A stretch of DNA of 64,000 nucleotides, taken from positions 248,001-312,000 of the forward strand of contig NZ_JHBV01000041.1 of the NCBI RefSeq assembly GCF_000724545.1, in the 5' to 3' direction. The position numbers and the translations under genes are program-made. This stretch comes from Aureispira sp. CCB-QB1. Lineage in GTDB: Bacteria; Bacteroidota; Bacteroidia; Chitinophagales; Saprospiraceae. The notes under the pieces are model-generated. The model was given only the letters and a program-made list of their open reading frames with translations. It made no database searches and was not told the DNA's origin. Positions 54,559 to 63,138 of the stretch are shown here, piece after piece (the first letter of the stretch is position 1; every line of letters starts with the position of its first letter).

Positions 54559-55785
54559 TTAATTCCCAACACTAGACACTGATGGAGAACTAATTAATTC
54601 GCTGTAAAAATCCAACAAACGTTTTCCTATCGACAAATTATCATAATACTCATGAATAAAATCAGAAGCAGCGGTTCCAATTGCTTGAATCATGTTAGGT
54701 TGTTGGCTACAAATTATAATTTCATTGACAAAATCTGCAACCGTGTTAGCAATCAAAACTTGCTCCCCGTGTTTGGCATGAATTCCTTCAAGTCCTAAAT
54801 CGGTACTTAACACCACCTTTCCCAAAGCCATTCCTTCCAAAATTTTCACACGCATTCCACTTCCTGAAAAAAGTGGCACCAACATCACATCATGAGAGTT
54901 GATAAAATCGGCAGCATCAGGAACTTCGCCATGGATAACCACATTTTTCCATTCTTTTGCTAACAAATTTTCTGGTGTATTTCTACCAGCAATATGAAAA
55001 ACAGCTTGTGGAGCTTTTTCCAATACCTTAGGCCAGACTTTCTCCAAAATCCATTCAATTCCTTCCGTATTGGGCATCCAATCCAATGAGCCTATAAAAC
55101 AAAATGTAGGTACTTTGTGTTCGGTTGCTTCTATTGTATAATCTTTTAATTCCAAGCCAATTGGCGCGACATGAGCAGGAATAGTGCAACCTAATTGTTT
55201 AAAAAAGTTTAAATCCCTCTCGGTGATGGCAACCATCATATCATACTTATTTAGATACTCTAACTCAAAGTTTTCTAAACGCCGAGTCAATAAGCTTAGA
55301 TACATTTTCTTTGCTCCCAACGAAGTGTTTTCTGTAATCCGCTTCCAAATTTCATGCTCTACATTGTGTGAACGCATGACAATTTTCGCTTTAGAATAAC
55401 TGCGAATCAAGTCTACATATGGCGCCAAGTAAAGTGTTTCTAGTTGAATTATATCATACTCTTTGGCTTTTAGCAATTCAATTAATTTTAACTGAAATTT
55501 GGGAGAAACAAATCTAGAGATATGGTAAGATTGACTACTAAACAAATTTAGAAAAGCATCCTTTGCCTTTACTCGATTATCGACATCTACCAAATGAATG
55601 GATTCGTAGTGATTAAAATCTTTCGGCAAGGTACTTTTGTCAAAAAAATGCTTGGTTGTGTTCATACTCAATAAGGTTATTTCACAATCCAATTGATGCA
55701 GTGCTTGTGCCAAATAAGTGACCGCAATAGCTTCTCCATCCTTCAAGGGAAAAGGAAATTTTTTACACAACTGAAGTATTCTCAT
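54559..55785 (-). CDS. Family 4 glycosyltransferase
   Basis: The 408-residue enzyme has the GT-B fold. The N-terminal domain starts MRILQLCKKFPFPLKDGEAI with the acceptor-side glycine loop; the C-terminal, nucleotide-sugar domain starts near FCFIGSLDWMPNTEG and has FSGSGMRVKILEGMALGKVV, in which E-x7-E-like residues contact the donor. Similar enzymes build surface polysaccharides. The ATG at 55785 is chosen over a TTG six codons upstream. It is 51 bases downstream of yaaA on the same strand. Confidence 0.88.
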   Translation of the reverse strand: MRILQLCKKFPFPLKDGEAIAVTYLAQALHQLDCEITLLSMNTTKHFFDKSTLPKDFNHYESIHLVDVDNRVKAKDAFLNLFSSQSYHISRFVSPKFQLKLIELLKAKEYDIIQLETLYLAPYVDLIRSYSKAKIVMRSHNVEHEIWKRITENTSLGAKKMYLSLLTRRLENFELEYLNKYDMMVAITERDLNFFKQLGCTIPAHVAPIGLELKDYTIEATEHKVPTFCFIGSLDWMPNTEGIEWILEKVWPKVLEKAPQAVFHIAGRNTPENLLAKEWKNVVIHGEVPDAADFINSHDVMLVPLFSGSGMRVKILEGMALGKVVLSTDLGLEGIHAKHGEQVLIANTVADFVNEIIICSQQPNMIQAIGTAASDFIHEYYDNLSIGKRLLDFYSELISSPSVSSVGN

Positions 55786-55836
55786 CTTTTTCTGTTTTCT
55801 CAATAACGATTAAAAGCCCAGCAAATTGGTTTCACT

Positions 55837-56586
55837 CTATCGAGTAAATACATAATGACGTTCACTTGACAATGCTTCATTAAACTGGTAGTCTTCCATG
55901 TCAAATCCTTTCATTTCTTCGGGCTTTTCTAGGCGATTTTTAACGACATAATTACACATCATGCCTCTTGCTTTTTTAGCATAAAAAGCAACCACCTTAT
56001 ATTTTCCATTTTTGTTTTCTTTAAAATCTACTGTCCACAAATTTCCTTCCAAAGCTTCTTTTTTCACAGACTTAAAATATTCGTTGGAAGCTAGGTTAAT
56101 AATGTCTTTGGCACCAGACGCATTTATTTGCTGGGTAATTCTATCTCCCCAAAATTCATACAAGTTATTTTTGCGTCTGATTTTCAATTTTGTTCCCATC
56201 TCTAAGCGGTAAGCTTGCATCAAATCCAATGGACGCAAAAAACCATATAAACCCGACAAAATACCAATGTGCTCCTGAGCAAAATCTAAATCGGCTTCGT
56301 TAAACTCTTCTACCGACAATCCTTGATAGACATCGCCTTTAAAAGCCAAAATTGCCTGTTTGGCATTGGAACGATCAAATGGCAATGAAAAATCTTGATA
56401 ACGCGTAACATTCAAGTCTGCTATCTTTTCACTTACTCCCATCAAGTCCTGTACTTTTTTAGAGTTGAGCTTTTTCAATTTGTCCACTAGCGTTTGACTT
56501 TGCTCCAAGAGTTGTGGTTGAGTATGTTTTTCAATATTAGTTGCATCGAAATCCAATGTTTTGGCTGGAGATATTAATAGTAACAT
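55837..56586 (-). CDS. yaaA: Peroxide stress protein YaaA
   Basis: The 249-residue protein matches the DUF328/YaaA family over its whole length. Hallmarks are the start LLLISPAKTLDF, then RYQDFSLPF, LAFKGDVYQGL, LSGLYGFLRPLDLMQAYRLEMG and the end AKKARGMMCNYVV. In Escherichia coli the protein lowers free iron during hydrogen peroxide stress and binds DNA; the same role here is inferred. It is cytoplasmic. The downstream glycosyltransferase gene follows by 51 bases and may be co-transcribed. Confidence 0.93.
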   Translation of the reverse strand: MLLLISPAKTLDFDATNIEKHTQPQLLEQSQTLVDKLKKLNSKKVQDLMGVSEKIADLNVTRYQDFSLPFDRSNAKQAILAFKGDVYQGLSVEEFNEADLDFAQEHIGILSGLYGFLRPLDLMQAYRLEMGTKLKIRRKNNLYEFWGDRITQQINASGAKDIINLASNEYFKSVKKEALEGNLWTVDFKENKNGKYKVVAFYAKKARGMMCNYVVKNRLEKPEEMKGFDMEDYQFNEALSSERHYVFTR

Positions 56587-56656
56587 AAGTTTATTCTATG
56601 AATATTTGTTTTAATAGGCAACGAATTGCCTTTGATTCAAAAGCTGTGTCACAGAA

Positions 56657-56678
56657 TAGTAGCAGCGCAGCTAACTAT
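56657..56678. repeat. Fragment of the GC-rich repeat module
   Basis: TAGTAGCAGCGCAGCTAACT plus A matches the module inside the elements at 17668 and 44288 closely, with no inverted partner nearby. Confidence 0.5.
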
Positions 56679-56912
56679 TGAGAACACAACAGTACAAAAT
56701 TAATACTAAAAAGAGAAATGAAGTAATAAATAACCCATGTTGTCTAAAAACAATTTTAAAATCATTTATTTTAGGGTAGATTGCATTTATTTTTTAATTT
56801 TGGGTTCTTCTTCATATCATAAATAGAAATCAGTACCTACAAAAAATCTAAATTTTAACTAATTTAATACACTGTCGATTTTTTGGGGTTACTTACTACC
56901 ATTTTAATCTTT

Positions 56913-57662
56913 ATGTACAAAAATAAAAAAGTTGTTGTTGTTTTGCCTGCTTATAATGCTGCTGAAACACTTGAAATGACCTACAATGAAATTCCTTTTG
57001 ATTTAGTTGACGAGGTTATTCTATGTGATGATGCTAGTAAAGATCATACCGCAGAGGTAGGAAAACAATTAGGTATCCAACATATTATTATCCACAAAAA
57101 TAACAAAGGGTATGGTGGCAATCAAAAATCACTGTACAATAAAGCGTTAGAAATTGGGGCAGACATTGTTATCATGTTGCACCCTGATTATCAATATACT
57201 CCTAAACTAATTCCGTCAATGGTCAATATTATTGGCGAAGACTTATATCCTGTTGTTTTAGGTTCTAGAATTTTAGGGAAAGGTGCTTTAAAAGGAGGTA
57301 TGCCTCTTTATAAATATATTGCCAATCGCTTTTTGACCTTCTCTCAAAATCTTTTAATTCGCTACAAATTATCAGAATACCATACTGGATACCGTTCTTT
57401 CAGCAAAGAAGTGTTAGAGACAATTAACTTCAATGCCAACGACGACGATTTTGTATTTGATAATGAAATGCTTTCTCAGATTATTTATGCAGGTTTTGAT
57501 ATTGGTGAAGTGACTTGTCCAACCAAGTATTTTGACGAAGCATCATCAATCAATTTGCAACGTTCTATCAAATATGGTTTGGGGGTATTAGGGGTCTCCT
57601 TCAAACACTTTTTTAATAAATTAGGAATTCTCAAATCACCGATTTACAAGCGCTTAAAGTAA
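56913..57662 (+). CDS. Family 2 glycosyltransferase, dolichyl-phosphate-mannose-synthase-like
   Basis: From the ATG at 56913 the enzyme has 249 residues. Motifs in order are VVVLPAYNAAETL (8-20), LCDDASKDHTAEV with the donor-binding DD, and HPDYQYTP with the metal-binding D, as in GT2 enzymes of the DPM1 type. The typical helix HTGYRSFSKEVL and a final NLQRSIKYGL region follow. It lacks C-terminal membrane helices. The sugar and acceptor are unknown; a polyprenyl-phosphate acceptor would fit. It is not close to other glycosyltransferases, being separated from yaaA by a divergent gap. Confidence 0.85.
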   Translation: MYKNKKVVVVLPAYNAAETLEMTYNEIPFDLVDEVILCDDASKDHTAEVGKQLGIQHIIIHKNNKGYGGNQKSLYNKALEIGADIVIMLHPDYQYTPKLIPSMVNIIGEDLYPVVLGSRILGKGALKGGMPLYKYIANRFLTFSQNLLIRYKLSEYHTGYRSFSKEVLETINFNANDDDFVFDNEMLSQIIYAGFDIGEVTCPTKYFDEASSINLQRSIKYGLGVLGVSFKHFFNKLGILKSPIYKRLK

Positions 57663-57833
57663 CAACATTTTCTATTTCAGAAGTGCATAGTATTGGTCGT
57701 TAGAAATCAAATCTATCTTTCGGCTAATGACAAACCTATGTCTATATTTTATGCATAAAAGGCATCTCAATAGGGATTTTATCCTACGTTCACCTATAAC
57801 ATTACTCCGTTAAAAAATCGTATTACTATAACT

Positions 57834-57978
57834 AGTAGTTCGTTGATTTTTTACTTTTTTACCAAAAAGATAAAAAAGCACATTTATATTAGTTTGATAA
57901 TCAAAATTTTAACACAAAATACGATAAAATCATAACTTATTAATTATCAAACTAATAAAGTTTTTCAACGAACTATTG
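57834..57978. repeat. 145-bp palindromic element, intact copy 2
   Basis: This copy has the same length as copies at 37621 and 60819 and differs from the first mostly in the spacer of the inner repeat. The ends are AGTAGTTCGTTGA and TCAACGAACTATTG. An extra end of the CTCCGTT subtype (ATTACTCCGTTAAAAAATCG) lies just before it at about 57810. Confidence 0.9.
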
Positions 57979-58010
57979 TATAACATAACAACGACTATTA
58001 GTTTAACAAA

Positions 58011-58046
58011 AATAGGAGCCACTGAAAACAAACAGTGACTCCTATT
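58011..58046 (-). terminator. Terminator after the aldolase gene
   Basis: A 14-bp stem (58011-58024 with 58033-58046, with one wobble pair in the minus-strand RNA) lies 35 bases after the aldolase stop and is followed on the minus strand by TTTTG. A T run on the plus side also allows some activity rightward. Confidence 0.75.
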
Positions 58047-58080
58047 TTTTTGTTTTTATATCCGTTGGGATTTACTTGGA

Positions 58081-59139
58081 CTAAGCCAGATCAATTGCAT
58101 CGCAAAGATAAACATCTTGTACAGCGTTGATAATTTCAACTCCTTCTTGAACTGGTTTTTGGAATGCTTTTCTTCCTAATATCAATCCCATTCCTCCAGC
58201 ACGTTTGTTGATAACTGCTGTTTCAACAGCATCTTGCAAATCGTTTCCTCCTGAAGCACCTCCTGAGTTGATCAACCCAATACGCCCCATATATCCATTC
58301 GCTACTTGGTAGCGACACAGATCAATTGGATGATCAGTAGATAATTCGCTATACATTTTATCGTGTGTCTTTCCAAAACCAATATTGGTAAATCCACCAT
58401 TATTAACAGGCAATTTTTGCTTCACAATATCCGCTTGAATAGTTGCTCCAATGTGATTTGCTTGTCCTGTCAAGTCTGTTGCCGCATGATAATCTACACC
58501 ATCTTTTTTAAAGGCATTATTACGAGTATAACACCATAAAATAGTTGCCATTCCCAATTCGTGTGCGTAATCAAAAGCTTCTGCTACTTCTATAATTTGA
58601 CGGTTAGATGTTTCTGCGCCAAAATAAATTGTTGCACCAACAGCCACAGCTCCCATATCCCAAGCATTTTTGATACTACCAAACATAATTTGATCGTATT
58701 TGTTAGGATAAGTCATCAATTCATTGTGATTAATCTTAACGACAAAAGGAATTTTGTGTGCGTACTTACGAGCGACAGAAGCTAATACGCCATAACTACT
58801 AGCCACAGCATTACACCCCGCTTCCATTGCCAATTTAACAATATTCTCTGAGTCAAAATATCTAGGATTGGGCGCAAAAGAAGCTCCTGCGGTATGTTCT
58901 AATCCTTGATCTACTGGCAAAATAGACACATAACCTGTTCCGCTCAATCGACCATTGTTATACAAAGCATCTAAGCTTCTAAGTGTTTGAATATTACGGT
59001 TAGATCCGCTCCATACGTCATCAATAAAATTGGGACTTGGTGTGTACAATGTACTCTTATCAAATGTTTTACATTCGTGCTCCAAGTGAAGCTTGGATTT
59101 CTCTTCTCCCAATATGCCAGTAATCTTATCCAAGGACAT
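58081..59139 (-). CDS. fbaB: Class I fructose-bisphosphate aldolase, DhnA/FbaB type
   Basis: The 352-residue enzyme splits fructose 1,6-bisphosphate into two triose phosphates, or does the reverse. It belongs to the archaeal-type class I aldolases. The Schiff-base lysine is expected at K240 in [12 protein letters not shown], and the phosphate-binding end is INSGGASGG (about 287-295) with [13 protein letters not shown] after it. The [11 protein letters not shown] segment (73-83) is also typical. It is cytoplasmic and serves glycolysis or gluconeogenesis. The gene is alone, with a terminator downstream. Confidence 0.93.
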   Translation of the reverse strand: MSLDKITGILGEEKSKLHLEHECKTFDKSTLYTPSPNFIDDVWSGSNRNIQTLRSLDALYNNGRLSGTGYVSILPVDQGLEHTAGASFAPNPRYFDSENIVKLAMEAGCNAVASSYGVLASVARKYAHKIPFVVKINHNELMTYPNKYDQIMFGSIKNAWDMGAVAVGATIYFGAETSNRQIIEVAEAFDYAHELGMATILWCYTRNNAFKKDGVDYHAATDLTGQANHIGATIQADIVKQKLPVNNGGFTNIGFGKTHDKMYSELSTDHPIDLCRYQVANGYMGRIGLINSGGASGGNDLQDAVETAVINKRAGGMGLILGRKAFQKPVQEGVEIINAVQDVYLCDAIDLA

Positions 59140-59472
59140 AATTTGCTATTTTTTTTGTTCTTATGATCTAAAAACAAGTACCTACGCAACGGTTATTTAT
59201 CAATAATAAAATTTAGGTTTGTTGTTATTTTAGCTATTTTAAGATAACCACACTCCTATCTTATAATGAAAAATCGTCTTGTAAAAGAAAAAATAAGTTA
59301 TTGATTTAGACCAGTATATTTATAATTATAGATTTCGCCGTAAAAATAGTATTTTTTGAGACACTAGGCATAAAATTTTACAATTATATTAGCAGACCTT
59401 TAATTACTTTACAAACTCACTCGTCTGATCCTCCAATTCATAAAAAATATTGTCCGCACGATTTCATGTTTT
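59140..59472. other. Intergenic gap, 333 bases
   Basis: This AT-rich gap holds the aldolase promoter region and the 3' side of the WG-repeat gene, which is on the same strand. I see no repeat copy, hairpin terminator or RNA gene. Confidence 0.35.
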
Positions 59473-60654
59473 TTAATCAACCCACCAGACAACTTGACCT
59501 TTTGAATTTAAATATCCCTGTTTACCTTCTTGTTCTATTTTGGCTAAGCCATGCAAAAAGGGTTCTGCTTTGGTGTATTGAAAATCAGCAACAACAGTCC
59601 CTTTTTTATCTATATATCCCCAAGCTCCTTGTTTGCAAACGGCAACAAAACCCTCCGAAAAATTAGGGGCACCACATACATCATAAACAAGTGGAATCAC
59701 CAAAACACCTTGCCGATTAATAAACCCAATTTTACCATCTTTGTGTACTTGAGCCAAGCCATCTGAAAACACTCCTAATAAATCATAGTCATCTTGTAAT
59801 AATGATTGTCCATTTTTATCAATCAAATCCCATTCATTATCAACGAACACACGAGCTACTCCCTCTACAAAAGGCTCTACTTTGTCATACTGATAATCGA
59901 TCACTTCTTTACCTTCTTTATTAATATAACCCCACTTTTTGTTCATTTGCACCCCAGCTAGCCCCTCAGAAAAAGGACTTGTACTATGGTAAATCATTTG
60001 AATTTTTAACTTTCCATCCACATTCATATATCCCCCTTGTTCGTTTCTTGCTACAGCAATTAGACCTTCAGAAAAGACTCCTACTCGATCGCAAAAAGCA
60101 GGCATCACCATTTTGCCTTCTTGATTCACTAGCCCAATTTTGCTATGCTTACCTACTCCTGCCAAAGGACCAGTATATCCTTGTACAAAGTCGTATTCCA
60201 GAGGTACAACAACAACTCCTTTTTTATTAATGAACCCCCATTTTCCATTTTTTTGCACATAGGCCATACCATTAGACAAAAAATGCCACCCGTATTCATA
60301 GATTAGAGGAATAACAACCTTTCCTTTCATATTAATATACCCATACTTCCCTCCTTTTTTCACCAATGCCAGCCCATCGTAAAAAGGAAACGCCTTGTCG
60401 TATTCAATAGGAATAACAACCGTTCCATCTTCGCTTATATACCCCCATTTATCATCCAATTGTACCACAGCCAAGGTGTTCTGAAAGTCAAATACCTTGT
60501 CATAAATTGCAGGCACTTTCCAAGTCCCCTCTGTATCTAAAAAACCCCATTTATTAGCTACTTTTATTTTTCGTAAATTAAAGTTTATATCAACCTCCGC
60601 TATTTGTGCCGATAAGGTGTTTGCAATTAAGCAAAATAGGAATAAAAAACGCAT
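59473..60654 (-). CDS. Secreted WG-repeat protein
   Basis: From the ATG at 60654 the product has 393 residues and a signal peptide (MRFLFLFCLIANTLSAQ). Nearly all of the rest is made of about eleven WG (KWG) repeats of some 35 residues, each with a core like NKWGFLDTEG, DKWGYISEDG or GKYGYINMKG. A few cores have lost W or G (for example SKIGLVNQEG and NEWDLIDKNG). Such repeats form a beta propeller- or solenoid-like surface and often bind other proteins; no enzymatic role is known. A longer frame 26 codons upstream would put a second hydrophobic stretch before the signal. It is transcribed alone. Confidence 0.85.
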   Translation of the reverse strand: MRFLFLFCLIANTLSAQIAEVDINFNLRKIKVANKWGFLDTEGTWKVPAIYDKVFDFQNTLAVVQLDDKWGYISEDGTVVIPIEYDKAFPFYDGLALVKKGGKYGYINMKGKVVIPLIYEYGWHFLSNGMAYVQKNGKWGFINKKGVVVVPLEYDFVQGYTGPLAGVGKHSKIGLVNQEGKMVMPAFCDRVGVFSEGLIAVARNEQGGYMNVDGKLKIQMIYHSTSPFSEGLAGVQMNKKWGYINKEGKEVIDYQYDKVEPFVEGVARVFVDNEWDLIDKNGQSLLQDDYDLLGVFSDGLAQVHKDGKIGFINRQGVLVIPLVYDVCGAPNFSEGFVAVCKQGAWGYIDKKGTVVADFQYTKAEPFLHGLAKIEQEGKQGYLNSKGQVVWWVD

Positions 60655-60818
60655 TGGAATATAATTTTCGGTAAGGGTTACCTTGGTAAAAAATGATTTT
60701 AACAAGGTGCAAAAAAACAAAAACAACGCCACAAAATGAACATTTTAGCCTTTTCCTTGTTGTATTTATAGTTTTAAGCATTCTAAAACAGAATAAATTA
60801 TTCAATCTTCTTAGTAAT

Positions 60819-60963
60819 AGTAGTTCGTTGATTTTTTACTTTTTTACCAAAAAAATAAAAAAGCACATTTATATTAGTTTGATAATCAAAATTTTAACAG
60901 AAAACACAGTAAATCTACAACTTGCTGATTATCAAACTAATAAAGTTTTTCAACGAACTATTG
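60819..60963. repeat. 145-bp palindromic element, intact copy 3
   Basis: The ends AGTAGTTCGTTGA and TCAACGAACTATTG and the inner inverted repeat ATTAGTTTGATAATCAA with TGATTATCAAACTAAT are complete. It lies in the 663-base gap between the WG gene and the first barrel gene; the rest of the gap has a short CCTATTTCAAAATAGG palindrome near 61219 and nothing else that I can call. Confidence 0.9.
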
Positions 60964-61317
60964 TAGTAAGTTATTTGTAACTTATACCCAGAAGACTCAA
61001 TCAAGGTTTTGCGTTGATTAATATTAAAATTATTAAGAGAAATAAAGTAATGTTCTAAATAGAATTTCAACCAACAAGAGCTCGTTTTGTTGATATATTA
61101 ATTTGATTAATAAACCATTGTTACAAGATATTATAAAAGTCTACAACTTTCAAAAATTCAAAATTAGGCATGCCCAGTTGTAGGTAATTAATTATAAAAT
61201 TTGCTTCCAGTAGTAACACCTATTTCAAAATAGGTTTGGCGAAGCATACCACAATTTAATCATTCCAACTTTTGGTAGCCTCGCTTCTAGATGTTGGTAA
61301 CCATAAAACAAAAAATC

Positions 61318-61905
61318 ATGCATTTACATAAATATTTCACAGGAGTAGTCATTGGGCTATTATTATTTTTAGGAATAGAACAAAGTCAAGCACAAATATT
61401 TAGACCGGGTTTAAAAGTAGGTTTGACAACATCTAACTTAGTAACAGAAGGGATTCCAACAACAGGCTTGACAACCGGTTTTATCGCAGAACACAAATTG
61501 ACAAACTGGTTTTTGATCCGACACGAATACAATTTGTTATGGCATGGAACCGACAAGCACGCTTGGGAACGTGATGACATTGATTACTTCGCATTTGGCT
61601 TACCAGTAATGGTCGAATTTATGCCAATTCAAAATCTTTATTTGGGCACAGGTATGGAACTAGATTTCTTAACCCATACAAGAGGTGCTGCTATGCCCAA
61701 CAACCGATTTAATTTAGGACTATTGGCTCATATAGAATATCGCATTGCGAATCAACTAGGCTTAGGACTACGTTATGTCCACAACTTAGGAAACTTTAGC
61801 GATATTAGACAGATTGGTGAGGTTGCTTACGACCCTAATGAGCCAAGCCTTGCTTTTCCAGGGTCTTCTTTTCAAGCAACCCTTTCATACCATTTTTGTC
61901 GATAA
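61318..61905 (+). CDS. PorT-like small outer membrane barrel, copy 1
   Basis: From the ATG at 61318 the product has 195 residues and a signal peptide ending QSQAQ (residue 26). The mature part alternates strands and loops in the way of eight-stranded beta barrels (PF13568-like), with FRPGLKVGLTTSNL at the start and ATLSYHFCR as the final outer membrane strand. It shares long identical segments (LWHGTDKH, AMPNNRFN, RYVHNLGNF) with the gene at 63139, so they are paralogues. The ligand or role is unknown. A strong terminator follows directly. Confidence 0.8.
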   Translation: MHLHKYFTGVVIGLLLFLGIEQSQAQIFRPGLKVGLTTSNLVTEGIPTTGLTTGFIAEHKLTNWFLIRHEYNLLWHGTDKHAWERDDIDYFAFGLPVMVEFMPIQNLYLGTGMELDFLTHTRGAAMPNNRFNLGLLAHIEYRIANQLGLGLRYVHNLGNFSDIRQIGEVAYDPNEPSLAFPGSSFQATLSYHFCR

Positions 61906-61923
61906 TTAAATCACATCTAAAAA

Positions 61924-61958
61924 AGTCATTCTAATTCCTTAGGATGGCTTTTTTTTTA
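61924..61958 (+). terminator. Terminator after the first barrel gene
   Basis: A 10-bp stem (61924-61933 with 61940-61949, with G-U pairs) is followed by nine T residues, 19 bases after the stop. Confidence 0.8.
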
Positions 61959-61970
61959 TCAACTTCTATT

Positions 61971-62243
61971 TTAGCCCTTTGGAATATTGCAACTTGTTTT
62001 GGGCAATAAAACACCATCCACGCTATAAATATGGTCTAAGCGAACAATAGTTTCACTTTTCAACAGCATAAATTCCTCCCCATTTTTGGTGTAAACATCT
62101 TTTATGATGTCCTTGCAAGTTTCTTTTTCTCCATCTTTTGTATAATAAACAATTTCTACTTGCTTTCTAAACGTCGCTTTTTCTAGTAAAACATCGTGAA
62201 AAGAACAGTTAATTGGTTCGTATTTTTTTTTATAATCTGACAT
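61971..62243 (-). CDS. Rof/YaeO-like protein (possible Rho-binding antiterminator)
   Basis: The 90-residue protein follows the pattern of the Rof family: YEPINCSFHDVL (residues 8-19), a strand with VEIVYYTKDGEK, DVYTKNGEEFMLL and the end IVRLDHIYSV. In Escherichia coli Rof binds termination factor Rho and blocks its RNA site. The same fold is likely here, but whether this protein acts on Rho in Bacteroidota is not known. It is the second gene of a pair, 12 bases after the 115-residue gene on the same strand, and is convergent with the first barrel gene. Confidence 0.6.
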   Translation of the reverse strand: MSDYKKKYEPINCSFHDVLLEKATFRKQVEIVYYTKDGEKETCKDIIKDVYTKNGEEFMLLKSETIVRLDHIYSVDGVLLPKTSCNIPKG

Positions 62244-62255
62244 ATTGATACTTTA

Positions 62256-62603
62256 TTAATTTATTGCATGAGTGCTGCGCAGTTGATAATCAACAAATTG
62301 AAAACTCATTGCGTTTTGCGTTAAAATTTTGATTATCAACTGCGCAGCACTCACAGCTGATTTGTTGTGTCTACTTTCTAATAACAACTCTTTCTGCTCT
62401 TTGTTGTAAATAAAATTATGGACTCCTTTGGTATACACTTTAGCACCTTTGTTAGCAATTCGGAGATGATTGGGACTAACTACTTTTTCTAAATAAAATT
62501 CTTCCGACCAAACATCTCCTCGTTCAGTATAGTTTGCACATACACACAAGTTATTTGATTTCAAATCAATATCTAGCCTTACTACTCGATCAAATAATTT
62601 CAT
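62256..62603 (-). CDS. Small protein of unknown function whose 3' end is made of repeat DNA
   Basis: The 115-residue frame begins with a plausible compact domain (KLFDRVVRLDIDLKSNN to YNKEQKELLLESR, residues 2-78). From about residue 84 the codons lie within the inverted repeat at 62270-62352, so the last 30 residues (AAQLIIKILTQ and on) come from the dispersed element and the stop codon lies just beyond it. The original C-terminus has probably been replaced by insertion. I recognise no family. It is followed after 12 bases by the Rof-like gene. Confidence 0.55.
   Translation of the reverse strand: MKLFDRVVRLDIDLKSNNLCVCANYTERGDVWSEEFYLEKVVSPNHLRIANKGAKVYTKGVHNFIYNKEQKELLLESRHNKSAVSAAQLIIKILTQNAMSFQFVDYQLRSTHAIN
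62270..62352. repeat. Inverted repeat with perfect 23-bp arms inside a coding region
   Basis: The arms 62270-62292 and 62330-62352 are exact inverted copies, each joining GTGCTGCGCAG to a TTGATAATCA core. The 37-base spacer (with TTGCGTTTTGCGTTAAAA) matches the spacer of the element at 17668. It forms the end of the 115-codon frame. Confidence 0.85.
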
Positions 62604-63138
62604 AAAAATTTATAGGCAAAATAGAATTCTTTTTACACTATTCTTCATCAAAAAATCTCGTTTTAACCCACTACCACGAAGTAACACCACAGGTAAAACT
62701 TCAATTCTTTTCTTTGAACAGCACTAAAAACAATTGCATTTTTAGTGATACTTTTTTTCTGTCCACTTACTTAAGTTTTATTTTTTACCATTAAATACAA
62801 GCACTTTGGCATAAAAAATGTTTTATTAGAATTAAAGCGACTCAATAAAAAACGATTTTGTTCGTTTGATTAAAAAGAAAGATTCCAAACAACTAAATAT
62901 TAATAGGGCAACTAAGCATTTTTTGAAGATACTAATGATTTCATGAAAATAGTTGCGCTTCATATCTACATCCCAACTTTATGGCATAGTTTTTACATTT
63001 TTTATACAACCACACTTCTAGACAACAGGATTCCACCTAACGAGGGATACTGTCTTAAGTCAGTTATTTATAAGCCTAGAATATTTTTACAATTAGACTC
63101 TTTCTAAAAGTAGGTAATATTCTCCAAAACGAAGTATT
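62604..63138. other. Intergenic gap, 535 bases, with an orphan hairpin
   Basis: The gap contains a degenerate GC-rich repeat module (CTACCACGAAGTAACACCAC, about 62672) and a terminator-like hairpin at 62722-62757. No gene is visible. The promoter of the second barrel gene must lie in its right part. Confidence 0.4.
62722..62757 (+). terminator. Orphan terminator-like hairpin
   Basis: A 9-bp stem (62722-62730 with 62739-62747), an eight-base loop and a seven-T tract face rightward, but no rightward gene lies before it after the terminator at 61924. Confidence 0.45.

Noticed and set aside
60693-60980. A 95-codon rightward frame
   Set aside because: Much of it is simply the translation of repeat copy 3 at 60819, and its start lies in the promoter region of the WG gene.
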